From Flaviflagellibacter sp963786225 (GTDB lineage Bacteria > Pseudomonadota > Alphaproteobacteria > Rhizobiales > Methylopilaceae), in assembly GCA_963786225.1 (NCBI GenBank), contig CAWAYQ010000016.1, forward strand, positions 186,001 through 250,000: DNA of 64,000 bases, written 5' to 3'. The notes below the pieces were generated by a model. It was not told the DNA's origin. It searched no databases and saw only the letters and a program-made list of their open reading frames with translations. The translations under genes were made by a program, and so were the position numbers. Each line of letters begins with the position of its first letter. Position 1 is the stretch's first letter. Shown piece by piece: positions 1-8,003 of this stretch.

Positions 1-856
1 GGCCCGCGGTCATGCGTCCGGCCAGCACGTCGGTCGCGCCCCACCACAGGATGCCCACGACGCTCGCGAAAACGAAGAAGATGACGACCGCGGTGAGGAA
101 CGCGCGTGTCATGGTCGCCGCGCGCGAGCCTTCGTAGGCCCGCTCGACGGCAAGGTCGTAGCGTTCGGAAAGCTGGGCTTCCGCGGTGAAGGCCTGGATT
201 GTACGCATCGAGCCCACGGCCTCGCCCGCGAGCGCGGAGGCATCGGCCAGGGTGTCCTGCGCGGTGCGCGAGCGGCGCTGCACGGTGCGTCCGAAGGCGA
301 CGAGCGGCAGAACGATGAAGGGAATGGCGATCAGGACGAGCGCCGACAGACGCGGGCTCGTATAGACCATCATGCCGGCCGCGCCGAAGAACAGGAACAG
401 GTTGCGCAGCGCGACGGAGGCCGAAGCGCCGAAGGTCGATTTGATGAGCGTCGTGTCGGCGGTGAGCCTGGAGACCAGTTCGCCGGCGCGGGCATTGTCG
501 TAAAAGCTCGGCGACAACTCCGCGAGATGGGAGACGACGGAGGAACGGACGTCGGCAACGACGCGCTCGCCGAGCGTCATGACAAGGTAATAGCGCGCGG
601 CGCTGGCGCAGGCGAGCAGGCCGGCGACCGCGATCATCGTGCCGAAATACAGATCGACGATGCCGCCCCGATCGGTCGAGAACCCGAAATCGACGATGCG
701 GCGCAGCGCGAGCGGCACGACCAAGGTTGCCGCGGAGGCGATCACCAGAGCCAGGAAGGCAAGTGCGATCCGTCCCTTGTAGCGCAGGGCGAAGGGCGCG
801 AGCGCGAGCAGGGGCCGAAGCCGGCGGGAGCGAGGAGACGTCTGGGTTTCGGTCAT
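1..856 (-). CDS. ABC transporter, membrane-domain part (truncated by window edge)
   Basis: The first 285 residues of an exporter-type (MsbA/ATM1-like) ABC transporter half-molecule, reading off the left edge of the window. The visible part is the N-terminal six-helix transmembrane domain: hydrophobic segments near residues 25-50 and 65-85, the conserved stretch AELSPSFYDNARAGELVSRL (about residues 113-132), then GEAVGSMRTIQAFTAE (about 215-230), typical of type IV exporter membrane domains. The nucleotide-binding domain lies outside the window. The start is the ATG at 856. Substrate (lipid, peptide or drug) cannot be told from this part. It diverges from rpmE, with 162 bases between. Confidence 0.9.
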   Translation of the reverse strand, partial: MTETQTSPRSRRLRPLLALAPFALRYKGRIALAFLALVIASAATLVVPLALRRIVDFGFSTDRGGIVDLYFGTMIAVAGLLACASAARYYLVMTLGERVVADVRSSVVSHLAELSPSFYDNARAGELVSRLTADTTLIKSTFGASASVALRNLFLFFGAAGMMVYTSPRLSALVLIAIPFIVLPLVAFGRTVQRRSRTAQDTLADASALAGEAVGSMRTIQAFTAEAQLSERYDLAVERAYEGSRAATMTRAFLTAVVIFFVFASVVGILWWGATDVLAGRMTAG

Positions 857-1018
857 GGCTATCTACGGACCATGCCCACCGGGCGGCGGCGGAGGCAAGG
901 GGCGGGCTCTCAGCCAAGATGACGCGGAAGGGTTGCCCCGGAGACCCCATTCCGCTATAGCGGCGCCTTCCTGAATTTCCCAATTATCCGAGGGTGCCTG
1001 GCGCCCGCGAGGCGAGCC

Positions 1019-1249
1019 ATGAAAAGCGACATCCACCCCGACTATCACTTCATCAAGGTCGTGATGACCGACGGCACCGAGTACCAGACTCGCTCGACCT
1101 ACGGCAAAGAGGGCGACACGCTGGCGCTCGACATCGACCCGAAGACCCATCCGGCCTGGACCGGCGGCGAACAGAAGCTTCTGGACCGCGCCGGCCGCGT
1201 GTCGAAGTTCTCGGCCCGCTTCGGCTCGATCGGCGCCGCGAAGCGCTGA
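1019..1249 (+). CDS. rpmE: 50S ribosomal protein L31
   Basis: A 76-residue protein beginning MKSDIHPDYHFIKVVMTDGT, the bL31 signature, and ending in the basic tail FGSIGAAKR. It is a component of the large ribosomal subunit at the inter-subunit bridge. It has no cysteines, so it belongs to the zinc-free (C-minus) form of bL31. It is monocistronic and closed by a strong intrinsic terminator 20 bases after the stop codon. Confidence 0.95.
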   Translation: MKSDIHPDYHFIKVVMTDGTEYQTRSTYGKEGDTLALDIDPKTHPAWTGGEQKLLDRAGRVSKFSARFGSIGAAKR

Positions 1250-1268
1250 TTTTCGGGTTCCCGAATGC

Positions 1269-1305
1269 AAAAAGCCCCGCGAAAGCGGGGCTTTTTTTGT
1301 TTTTC
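1269..1305 (+). terminator. Rho-independent terminator of rpmE
   Basis: Stem AGCCCCGC / GCGGGGCT with a GAAA loop (1273-1292), followed by a run of seven T. It lies directly behind rpmE and just before the first palindromic repeat element. Confidence 0.9.
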
Positions 1306-1475
1306 CCCTCTCCTGCGAAGCGGGAGAGGGCGGAGGCGCGGCAGCGCCGGGGTGAGGGCGATGACGATAGAAGTGATTTAGGCGAAGGTTTTAGAACGTG
1401 ATGAGCATCGTGCTTGCCCTCACCCCGGTTGCCTGACGGCAACTCGACCCTCTCCCGCTTCGCAGGAGAGGGGAA
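1305..1475. repeat. Two-armed palindromic repeat element, copy 1 (CCCCTCTCC type)
   Basis: Left arm opens with a hairpin CCCCTCTCCTGCGAAGCGGG-AGAGGG and runs into CCGGGGTGAGGGCGATGACGAT; the right arm is its inverse (CTTGCCCTCACCCCGG ... GACCCTCTCCCGCTTCGCAGGAGAGGGG). A spacer of about 45 bases separates the arms. The copy at 4074-4241 has the same arms and a similar spacer, so this is a dispersed family. It sits between the 3' ends of rpmE and rcdA, 7 bases from the rcdA stop codon. Confidence 0.85.
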
Positions 1476-1482
1476 GAAAGGC

Positions 1483-2004
1483 CTAACCCGCCGCGAATGC
1501 CGTGCGCAGCAGCGCAAGCTGGCTTTCAATCGGGTTGGCACGGACTTCGTCGCCCCGTCCGTTGATCTGGCTTTCCAGCATCAAAACGCGGCCCTGAAGG
1601 CGCTCGGTGCGCTCGACGAGCTCGCGCAGGCGCTCGGGCAGGCTGCCGAACGTCTCGGCGGAAATGGTCGAGCGGCCGGTCGTGAGCTTGACCTTGCCCT
1701 TTTCCTGCTTGGCCTGATCCTGGTTCATCTCGCCTTCATTCGCGGCGCGCTGGATCAGAAGCCAGGACGCGATCTGCATGAGGCGGGTCGTCAGGCGCAT
1801 GCTCTCGGTGGCGTAAGCGAGGGCTGCCGCGCGGGCGAGCTTGCGGCTCTCTTCGCGGCCCTCGCCGTCGAGATAGGCGGCGGTCTCTTCGACAAGCGAC
1901 ATGCCCTCGCGGAACAGCGTTCTAAAGCCTTCCGAGGACACGAGTTTCTGGCCAAAGGAAACGAATTCTCCCTCGCGGTCGGCCTGTTCGGACGTCTCGC
2001 TCAT
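1483..2004 (-). CDS. rcdA: DUF1465 / RcdA-type cell-cycle adaptor
   Basis: A 173-residue helical protein matching the DUF1465 family, with the conserved stretch ALAYATESMRLTTRLMQIAS (about residues 77-96). In Caulobacter, RcdA is the adaptor that helps deliver CtrA and other substrates to ClpXP at the start of S phase; the role here is by homology. The start is taken at MSETSEQ (2004) rather than the upstream in-frame ATG at 2052, because the 16 extra residues (MGPRPRIFGLPPGTAV) look non-conserved. An sRNA-like unit with a CtrA box lies upstream. Confidence 0.85.
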   Translation of the reverse strand: MSETSEQADREGEFVSFGQKLVSSEGFRTLFREGMSLVEETAAYLDGEGREESRKLARAAALAYATESMRLTTRLMQIASWLLIQRAANEGEMNQDQAKQEKGKVKLTTGRSTISAETFGSLPERLRELVERTERLQGRVLMLESQINGRGDEVRANPIESQLALLRTAFAAG

Positions 2005-2180
2005 TACCGCGGTCCCAGGGGGCAAACCAAAAATGCGCGGCCGAGGCCCCAACCCTTCCGCGGGCGTACAGTGGCGCGGAAGAGCCTCAAACGAAAGCCA
2101 AAGTTTAATGATTGGTTACCGGCGCGGCGGGCGGACGCGAGGACGCCCGGAGCCGATCGCGTCAAGTCCCTGCGGGGGCA

Positions 2181-2207
2181 TAAAAAAGAGCCGCCAAAGG
2201 CGGCTCT
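2181..2207 (-). terminator. Rho-independent terminator (minus strand)
   Basis: Nine-base-pair stem AGAGCCGCC / GGCGGCTCT with a three-base loop, followed on the minus strand by TTTTTT. It ends transcription from DUF1192 or from the candidate sRNA before rcdA begins. Confidence 0.85.
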
Positions 2208-2272
2208 AAGTCTGATGACAGGGAGGCGTCAAACAGAGCGGCAGGTGCCGCCCGAATCCAGAACACTGGATG
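2181..2272 (-). ncRNA. Candidate small RNA upstream of rcdA
   Basis: On the minus strand a compact unit of about 92 bases has three successive hairpins: ATCCAG/CTGGAT (2256-2271), GCGGC/GCCGC (2238-2251) and a terminator AGAGCCGCC/GGCGGCTCT followed by six T (2207-2181). A possible -10 element TATTTA (complement of 2280-2285) and a TTAA-N7-TTAAC box (2297-2312) precede it. No convincing reading frame fits. The layout is that of a free-standing regulated sRNA. The alternative is that the hairpins are the 3' tail of the DUF1192 transcript. I do not recognise an Rfam family. Confidence 0.45.
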
Positions 2273-2296
2273 TCACATTTAAATAGGTCAGAAACC

Positions 2297-2312
2297 TTAA
2301 TGCCACGTTAAC
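2297..2312. promoter_or_regulatory. CtrA-type box TTAA-N7-TTAAC
   Basis: TTAA TGCCACG TTAAC matches the consensus of the alphaproteobacterial response regulator CtrA exactly. It lies about 25 bases upstream of the proposed sRNA start and about 290 bases upstream of rcdA. Chance occurrence in a 64 kb window is possible, so support rests on the context. Confidence 0.5.
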
Positions 2313-2367
2313 GTGTAAGTATCCCCTATAATCGTCATAATCGTAGGCCGGGTTTCGGCGCGAATAT

Positions 2368-2568
2368 CTAGCGAGAGCCGAATATGCTATCGGCTGCAGC
2401 ACGTTGAGCGGATTTTTGCTTGCGCGCCTCTTCGAGCCTTGCGATCTCCGCCTTGAGCAGGGCGATCCGCTCGTCGAAATCTTCGATGGAGAGCGCGTAG
2501 AGATCCTGGCCGATCTCGTGCCCGATCTTGCGCATGGGCTTTTCGTCGTCCGCGATGAAGGCCGCCAT
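2368..2568 (-). CDS. DUF1192 family small protein
   Basis: A 66-residue protein (MAAFIADDEKP...) with a coiled-coil-like core ALLKAEIARLEEARKQK. It matches the DUF1192 family of small alphaproteobacterial proteins of unknown function. The start at 2568 has a strong ribosome binding site (AGGAGA) 7 bases upstream, which excludes the longer frame starting at 2589. Divergent from trcR. Confidence 0.8.
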   Translation of the reverse strand: MAAFIADDEKPMRKIGHEIGQDLYALSIEDFDERIALLKAEIARLEEARKQKSAQRAAADSIFGSR

Positions 2569-2735
2569 GGTGTCTCCTTCCTCCCCCAACCTCGCGAAGT
2601 GTAGCGCGGTTCGGCTGGAAAATCGCGGGATGCGTTTGCTTCGGCCGGTCGTGAGGCTTATATTCGGTTTATTCCGGTCATTCGAAATGGACCAATGCTT
2701 CGCCCCGGCGGGCGAAGCGCAGAGGAGATATTGCC

Positions 2736-3458
2736 ATGGCCAATGCGCCGCTCATGCCGAAGGCGACCGCCGTCTGGCTCGTCGACAATACGAGCTTGTC
2801 GTTCGCCCAGATCGCGGATTTTTGCCATCTGCACGAGCTTGAGGTGAAGGCCATCGCCGACGGTGACGCCGCCCAGGGCATTCGCGGCATCGACCCCATT
2901 TCGGGCGGCCAGCTTGCCCGCGAAGAGGTCGAGAAGGGCGAGAAGGATCCTGCCTATCGCCTGAAGCTTCAGGAATCCAAGGTGCGGCTGCCGGAAGTGA
3001 AACGCCGCAAGGGCCCGCGCTACACGCCGGTCTCGCGCCGTCATGACCGTCCGAACGCGATCCTCTGGCTGATCCGCAATCATCCCGAGCTGAAAGACAG
3101 CCAGATCATGCGGCTCGTCGGCACCACGAAATCGACCATTCAGTCGATCCGCGACCGCACGCACTGGAACACGGCGACGCTTGCGCCGCTCGACCCGGTG
3201 ACCCTGTCGCTGTGCTCGCAGCTCGATCTCGATTTCGAAGTCAACAAGGCTTCGAAGAACGCCCCGCCGCGCCCCGAGGGCGAGGAAGTGGGCGGCCAGA
3301 CTTTGTTGCCGGCCGAACTCACGACGGCGCCGGAAGCGCAGCCCTTCGCCGATTTCGAGCCGACCGAGCGCCATCGCGAGGACGACGACAAGATCGACGC
3401 GGATTCGGTGTTTGCGAAGCTGAAAAATCTTCGACGCAATGATGAGGAAGAGGGCTGA
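2736..3458 (+). CDS. trcR: DUF1013 cell-cycle transcriptional regulator TrcR
   Basis: A 240-residue protein beginning MANAPLMPKATAVWLVDNT. It has an N-terminal helix-turn-helix-like region (SLSFAQIADFCHLHELEVKAI, residues 20-40) and a second predicted one (DSQIMRLVGTTKSTIQSIRD, about 120-140). This is the DUF1013 family, called TrcR in Caulobacter, where it affects expression of the cell-cycle regulator gene ctrA. The C-terminal 60 residues are acidic and variable. The ribosome binding site AGAGGAGA is good. Its proximity to rcdA makes this a small cell-cycle cluster. Confidence 0.88.
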   Translation: MANAPLMPKATAVWLVDNTSLSFAQIADFCHLHELEVKAIADGDAAQGIRGIDPISGGQLAREEVEKGEKDPAYRLKLQESKVRLPEVKRRKGPRYTPVSRRHDRPNAILWLIRNHPELKDSQIMRLVGTTKSTIQSIRDRTHWNTATLAPLDPVTLSLCSQLDLDFEVNKASKNAPPRPEGEEVGGQTLLPAELTTAPEAQPFADFEPTERHREDDDKIDADSVFAKLKNLRRNDEEEG

Positions 3459-3487
3459 GACTCAAAGCCCTCTTCAACTGGTGAGGG

Positions 3488-3676
3488 TTAGTGGAGCGTG
3501 TCGCCCGACGCGTTGGTTCGCAATCGGGTAATTTCGTCTTTTAATTTAAGTTTGAGACGTTTGAGTTCAGCGATGCGGGCATCGTCGGCTGAAGGGCGGG
3601 AGAGTTCGTCTTCGATCTGCCGTTCCAGCGCTTTATGCTTCTCTTCCAGCGCTGAAAGATGCGAAGTCAGCGACAT
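3488..3676 (-). CDS. DUF465 (YdcH-like) small coiled-coil protein
   Basis: A 62-residue protein, MSLTSHLSALEEKHKALERQ..., with the DUF465 pattern of a helical hairpin (about residues 8-25 and 37-56, ELKRLKLKLKDEITRLR). Function is unknown. The start at 3676 follows AGGAGGAGA, one of the best ribosome binding sites in the window; the longer frame from 3760 has none. Convergent with trcR and divergent from a second DUF465 gene. Confidence 0.85.
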   Translation of the reverse strand: MSLTSHLSALEEKHKALERQIEDELSRPSADDARIAELKRLKLKLKDEITRLRTNASGDTLH

Positions 3677-3855
3677 TCGATCTCCTCCTATGCGGGCATG
3701 AGGCACGTCAGGATGGCACGCGCCTCCAACACTGTCGATTCGATCCCAAGAGTTAGGCACAGTCGGGGCAGGGCTCTTGATGCAGACCGTCGGCGCCGTG
3801 ATACTTTAGCCCGATCCAAGGCACAGGAATGTGGTGCCGCAGCGGGCTGCTTCAC

Positions 3856-4068
3856 ATGATTGAGGACGAGGGCGACGAAGGCGATCAACGCGCCGAACTG
3901 TCTCGCCTTGAACAGGAACACCGCGATCTCGACAGCGCGATCGAGGCGCTGGAGCGGATCGGCGCGGGCGACCGGCTGCAGATCCAGCGGCTGAAGAAGC
4001 GCAAGCTTCACCTGAAGGACCGCATCTCGCATCTCGGCGATGCATTGACCCCGGATATCATTGCGTAG
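3856..4068 (+). CDS. DUF465 (YdcH-like) small protein, second copy
   Basis: A 70-residue acidic protein with the same architecture as the divergent neighbour at 3488-3676: a helix ELSRLEQEHRDLDSAIEALE and a basic helix IQRLKKRKLHLKDRISHLGD. The start MIEDEG at 3856 is chosen because homologous DUF465 proteins begin close to the first helix; no strong ribosome binding site is visible. Followed within 6 bases by palindromic element copy 2. Confidence 0.75.
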   Translation: MIEDEGDEGDQRAELSRLEQEHRDLDSAIEALERIGAGDRLQIQRLKKRKLHLKDRISHLGDALTPDIIA

Positions 4069-4073
4069 TTTTT

Positions 4074-4241
4074 CCCCTCTCCTGCGCAGCGGGAGAGGGT
4101 CGAGTCGCCGGCAGGCGACCGGGGTGAGGGCGATGACGATGGAAGTGATTTGAGGAAGTACAGGTGATGGGCATCGTGCTCGCCCTCACCCCGGAGCGCT
4201 GACGCGCTCGTCGGCCCTCTCCCGCTTCGCAGGAGAGGGGA
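4074..4241. repeat. Two-armed palindromic repeat element, copy 2 (CCCCTCTCC type)
   Basis: Same arms as copy 1: CCCCTCTCCTGCGCAGCGGG ... CCGGGGTGAGGGCGATGACGAT, spacer, then GCATCGTGCTCGCCCTCACC and the inverse terminal hairpin. Lies between the converging 3' ends of the DUF465 gene and the phosphatase gene. Confidence 0.85.
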
Positions 4242-4253
4242 AGAAAAGCGTAC

Positions 4254-5042
4254 TTACGCCTTCTTCAATCTTTCCAGCAGCGCCTTGTGAACGGTCTCGT
4301 TGCCGGCGACGAGATGGCCGTGTTCGAAAATATCGTCGCGGCCGTTGAGGTCGGTGACGTAGCCGCCGGCTTCGCGGATGAGAAGTATGCCGGCCGCGAC
4401 GTCCCAGGGCTTCAGATCGCGCTCCCAGAACCCGTCAAACCGTCCGGCCGCGACATAAGCGAGATCGAGCGAGGCCGCGCCCATACGGCGGATGCCGGCG
4501 ACATCGGCCTGCACGACGCGGAGCTCGCGTCCGAAGAGTTCATCATCGCCCTTGCCGCGATGAGTGATGCCGGTGCCGATGACGCAATCGTTCATGTTGC
4601 TGCGCACGGCGACCCGGATGCGGCGGTCGTTAAGGAAGGCGCCCTGGCCGCGTTCGGCGGTGAAAAGTTCATCGTTCACCGGATTGTAGACGAGGGCGGC
4701 GATGATCGTGCCGTTCTTCTCGAGCGCGATCGAGACCGCGAATTGCGGAATGCCGTGCAGAAAATTCGTGGTGCCGTCGAGCGGGTCGATGATGAAGCGC
4801 TGCGACGGGTCCTTGCCCGCGACCGTGCCGCCCTCTTCAAGCAGAAAGCCGATATCGGGCCGCGTCTTCGACAGTTCCTGAACAAGAATCTCCTCGGCCT
4901 TGCGATCGGCGGCGGAGACGAAATCCGACGGTCCCTTGATCGAGACCTGCAACTGTTCGACCTCGCCGAAATCGCGCCGCATGCCGCGACCGGCCTTGGT
5001 GGCGGCCTGGACCATGACGTTCATCAACGGGGAGCGTGGCAT
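4254..5042 (-). CDS. suhB: Inositol monophosphatase family protein (SuhB-like)
   Basis: 262 residues with the full metal-dependent phosphatase signature: the E of LLEEGG (residues 67-72), IDPLDGTTNFLHGIPQF (about 84-100) and the C-terminal WDVAAGILLIREAGG (about 212-226). The family hydrolyses inositol-1-phosphate and related sugar or nucleotide phosphates; SuhB in enteric bacteria also joins rRNA antitermination complexes. Length is normal. The start MPRSPLMNVM is used, with an alternative Met at residue 7. Confidence 0.9.
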   Translation of the reverse strand: MPRSPLMNVMVQAATKAGRGMRRDFGEVEQLQVSIKGPSDFVSAADRKAEEILVQELSKTRPDIGFLLEEGGTVAGKDPSQRFIIDPLDGTTNFLHGIPQFAVSIALEKNGTIIAALVYNPVNDELFTAERGQGAFLNDRRIRVAVRSNMNDCVIGTGITHRGKGDDELFGRELRVVQADVAGIRRMGAASLDLAYVAAGRFDGFWERDLKPWDVAAGILLIREAGGYVTDLNGRDDIFEHGHLVAGNETVHKALLERLKKA

Positions 5043-5081
5043 CGAAGCCTGACGGAATGGAGGGCGGGAGAGAGAGGGCGG

Positions 5082-6224
5082 TTACTGAACCTTGGGTGCC
5101 GGGGCGTCAAGGGCGGGGGGTGCCGGGGCGTCAGCGGCGGCGGGTGCCGGGGCGGGAGCGGCCGGTGCCGGGGCGGGGGCGGCCGGCGCCGGGGCGTCAG
5201 GGGTGGCGAGTGCCGGGGCGTCAGCGGCGGCCGGTGCCGGGGCGCTGAGAGCCGCGGCCCGGCCGGAATCGCGCAGGGTCGCCGCGCGCTTGTCGGCCTC
5301 GGTGCGTTGTTCGTCCGTCAGCCCGTCGAGCAGATCGTCGAGGGTCGGGTCCATGGCGCCGAGCTTGCGCGCGGTGATGTGCCAGGCGGCGGCTAGAATG
5401 GGATCGGCCTCGACGCCCCGGCCGTGGGCGTAGAGCCGGGCCAGCCGGTTCATGGCGATCACCTGGCCTTTGACGGCGGCCTGCTGGAACAGTTTTGCCG
5501 CGCCTTCCTCGTTCTTTTCGACACCGTCGCCGTTGAACATCGCGATGGCGTATTCGACGACGGCGTCGAGGTGTCCTTGCGCGGCGGCCTTGGCAAGGAA
5601 TTCGGCGCCGAGCGCACGATCCTCCGTCACGGCGTTGCCTTCCCGCAGCATCGTTGCCCAGGCGTATTGACCGTCCGCATTGCCGGCTTCGGCCGAGGTC
5701 TTGAAATGCGACGCGGCGGCTTTGAGATCGTGCGGACGGACATCGCCTTCGACAAGAAGGAGCCCGACATTGTAGTTCGCAACCGGATCGCCTTTGGCGG
5801 CGGCCTCCACGAACAGATCGGCCGCTCCCTTCTTGTCCCTCGGCGTCCCGCGCCCTTCGAGCTTGAGCAGCGCGAGCGCGACCATGGCATTGGCGTCGGC
5901 TTCCTTGGTGGCGAGCTCGTACCATTCCACGGCCTTGGTGACGTCCGTCGGAAAGCCGAGACCGTTTTCATAGAGAAAGCCGATCAAGGTCATGGCCGGG
6001 CCGGCATCGGTCTTGCTGTCGACGCGCTTCAGGGCCTCGCTCATCGCAAGAAGATATTCGCCGCGCTGATAGGCGCCGAAGGCGAGGTCGCCTTCCGGCT
6101 GGGCGGGCGCCGGAGAAGAAAGGCTGGGAAGCTCCTCGGGCGCGGGCAAAGCGGGGAGCTGGGCCGGCGCCGCGAAAGCGGGCGCCGCAAGAAGCGTCAT
6201 TACAAAAACAGAAAGCCGGATCAT
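5082..6224 (-). CDS. Exported Sel1-repeat (TPR-like) protein with Ala-Pro tail
   Basis: 380 residues. A clear signal peptide MIRLSVFVMTLLAAPAFA precedes Sel1-like repeats from about residue 45 to 260 (GFLYENGLGFPTDVTKAVEW, ALLKLEGRGTPRDKKGAADL, and so on), which form alpha-alpha superhelices for protein contacts in the periplasm. The last 70 residues are almost only A, P and D, encoded by a degenerate GCCGGGGCG tandem repeat (about 5090-5250). The start at 6224 overlaps the stop of the ThiE-like gene by 4 bases (ATGA), so the two are translationally coupled. Partner unknown. Confidence 0.85.
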   Translation of the reverse strand: MIRLSVFVMTLLAAPAFAAPAQLPALPAPEELPSLSSPAPAQPEGDLAFGAYQRGEYLLAMSEALKRVDSKTDAGPAMTLIGFLYENGLGFPTDVTKAVEWYELATKEADANAMVALALLKLEGRGTPRDKKGAADLFVEAAAKGDPVANYNVGLLLVEGDVRPHDLKAAASHFKTSAEAGNADGQYAWATMLREGNAVTEDRALGAEFLAKAAAQGHLDAVVEYAIAMFNGDGVEKNEEGAAKLFQQAAVKGQVIAMNRLARLYAHGRGVEADPILAAAWHITARKLGAMDPTLDDLLDGLTDEQRTEADKRAATLRDSGRAAALSAPAPAAADAPALATPDAPAPAAPAPAPAAPAPAPAAADAPAPPALDAPAPKVQ

Positions 6225-6871
6225 CGCACCGCGTCCGCAACCAGTGCTGCCGATGCCGTGCGCACCGCCTCGTCCGGCCCGGCGGAGTGCGTCCATACGA
6301 AGCTTCCAAGCGCGATAAAGTCGGCGTTCGTCGCGGCGATGGGGCTCACATCGCCCAAAGCTTCCGCTTGACCGACGCAGGGCGTCACGAAAATTTCCGA
6401 CCACCAGTCGAGCCGTTCCAGGACGGCATCGAGCGGCGGCGCTTCCCCGCCTTTGCCGGGCCCCCCTTTGCCGGGATCGCCGAACAGGACGTAATCGGCA
6501 TTCAATTCGCCGGCAGACATCGCCGCGTCGCGGGTGCGAAGCCCGCCCGCGCCCAAAATCTTCTCCGGCTTGAAACGGGAGGCGGCTTCTCGCGCCTGCG
6601 CTTCGCCCAGCGTGTGAATGCCGTCGGCACCGGATTTGCCGACGAGATCGGGCGCGCCTTCGATCAGAACCGCCGCGCCATGGGCCTGGGCGGCCTCGAC
6701 GAGGGGTTTGAGCACTTTCAGCATTCCCCGCTCATCGGCCTCGCGGTCGGTGCGCAGAATGACGGCGGAAAACGCGCCGGCGCCGAGCGCCGCCGCGAAG
6801 GGGGCGTCGAAGGCGCTGTCGACGCGGAGAATGGGGCTTACAAGCATAAGGCGGGAGGGGGTGTCGGCCAT
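6221..6871 (-). CDS. Thiamine phosphate synthase-like (ThiE/TenI fold) protein
   Basis: 216 residues. The pattern ADGIHTLGEAQA (about residues 83-94), GAGGLRTRDAAMSAGE and ADYVLFGDPGK matches the TIM-barrel ThiE/TenI superfamily, which joins the pyrimidine and thiazole halves of thiamine (ThiE) or acts as a thiazole tautomerase (TenI). Many alphaproteobacteria carry such a divergent copy outside thiamine operons, so the reaction is not certain. A short Gly-Lys-Pro duplication (GKGGPGKGG) interrupts the barrel near residue 135. The start is MADTPSR at 6871. Confidence 0.7.
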   Translation of the reverse strand: MADTPSRLMLVSPILRVDSAFDAPFAAALGAGAFSAVILRTDREADERGMLKVLKPLVEAAQAHGAAVLIEGAPDLVGKSGADGIHTLGEAQAREAASRFKPEKILGAGGLRTRDAAMSAGELNADYVLFGDPGKGGPGKGGEAPPLDAVLERLDWWSEIFVTPCVGQAEALGDVSPIAATNADFIALGSFVWTHSAGPDEAVRTASAALVADAVR

Positions 6872-6988
6872 GGGGGCGCTTCTAGCAGGGCGGGGTGGCA
6901 AAATGTAGGTGGCACGCGTTTATGCCTAAAGGTTTGAATTCGGGAGGGCTTCGACTAATGGAAGGCGTCCGGACCGGGGGCGCCGATT

Positions 6989-7534
6989 TTGCCGTATTTT
7001 CTGATCACCGGGTTGGGCGGGGCCGGCAAAGCCGCGCTCGTGCGCGTGCTGGCCAAGCGCGGCGTCCAGGCCGTCGATACCGACAAGGTCGAGGGCCTGA
7101 CCCGCTGGCGCAACATTCAGACGGGCGAAGATCTGGAAGACCGGCCGCCTTTGCCGATCGACTTCCAGGTCCATCGCTTCGCCTGGCAGAAGGAGGCGAT
7201 GCGAAACCTGCTGCGGTCGCGCGGGACGGTCTTCGTCTGCGGCGGCGCCTGGAACGCGCGGACCTATTATCCGTGTTTCGAGCACATCTTCGTGCTGGCG
7301 CAGGACAAGCCGCTGCCGAGGCCCAAACCCGGCCGCAAGACGCGCGCCAGGGCCCCGGTGCCGGCCGAGATGCCGGCCGTCGCCGGCGCGACAATGATCT
7401 CCTCCGACAGGGCTTTGGGCGACATCGCCGATCAGATCATCGCCAAAGCGGGGGAGGTGATGCGGCCGCGGACGTTCAGCGGCTGGTTGAAACTGCTCAG
7501 GCCGAAGCTCGCCCGCTGGAAGCTGCGCAGCTAG
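6989..7534 (+). CDS. P-loop nucleotide-binding protein (kinase-like)
   Basis: 181 residues starting at a TTG codon (MPYFLITGLGGAGKAALVRV). The N terminus is a beta-strand plus Walker A-like loop GLGGAGKAAL in which the usual Ser/Thr after Lys is Ala. The small size, a central CGGAWN loop and a C-terminal helix resemble nucleotide kinase-fold proteins, but no substrate motif is recognised. The ATG at 6958 is in another frame and is not used; a GGGGG stretch 10 bases upstream of TTG could serve as ribosome binding site. Converges with the next ORF, overlapping it by 4 bases. Confidence 0.65.
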   Translation: MPYFLITGLGGAGKAALVRVLAKRGVQAVDTDKVEGLTRWRNIQTGEDLEDRPPLPIDFQVHRFAWQKEAMRNLLRSRGTVFVCGGAWNARTYYPCFEHIFVLAQDKPLPRPKPGRKTRARAPVPAEMPAVAGATMISSDRALGDIADQIIAKAGEVMRPRTFSGWLKLLRPKLARWKLRS

Positions 7535-7821
7535 AGGCTGTCCCGGCCGTTCCCTGAACTGTCTTCCATGCCTTCCAGGGCTTCCAGAAGCCGCGCGCAG
7601 AGATCGAGGGCCGGTTTGCGGGACCGGGGCGTCGGACGGGGCAGCGGTCGGCCGCAGCTTTGCCACAGCGCGAATGCCGCTTCGGTGGATCCTCCGATGG
7701 CGCGGCGCGCGACGGGCGCAACACCGTGTTCGCCGGTCGCGGCGACCACGTACGCGATGAAGGCGTCGGCGTCGCCGTCCACCAAGGATCCACGCCTGAG
7801 GCGAGTGCGGAGGGCTTCCAT
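7531..7821 (-). CDS. Hypothetical protein, 96 aa
   Basis: MEALRTRLRRGSLVDGDADA... An alpha/beta-looking soluble protein with no motif I recognise. It is supported mainly by a natural amino-acid pattern (AFIAYVVAATGEHG) and by filling the gap between converging and diverging neighbours. No good ribosome binding site is visible. Tail-to-tail overlap of 4 bases with the P-loop gene. Confidence 0.45.
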   Translation of the reverse strand: MEALRTRLRRGSLVDGDADAFIAYVVAATGEHGVAPVARRAIGGSTEAAFALWQSCGRPLPRPTPRSRKPALDLCARLLEALEGMEDSSGNGRDSL

Positions 7822-8003
7822 CGGCGGACGTTAACAACACCGGGCGCGAGATGGAGAATCTGTACCAATACGCGCACTTTTCCGGCTTTGTACGGTAGCA
7901 GCCGTAGCCGCCCGGCTGGCCCCTCCTATACCGATACAACGCCCTTTAGTTGCAGGGCGCGGGTGTGGAGGATGGCCCTCCCCCCGGGGCGGAGACCCCC
8001 TTG

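Noticed and set aside
1414..2286. Long plus-strand ORF of 290 codons
   Set aside because: Antisense shadow of rcdA joined to repeat sequence; Arg/Pro-rich, no ribosome binding site.
5090..5250. Tandem GCCGGGGCG repeat as a separate repeat locus
   Set aside because: It is in frame and codes the Ala/Pro/Asp tail of the Sel1 protein; described there.
4287..5396. 369-codon plus-strand ORF
   Set aside because: Antisense of suhB and the Ala/Pro repeat of the Sel1 gene; composition is an artefact of GC-rich antisense frames.
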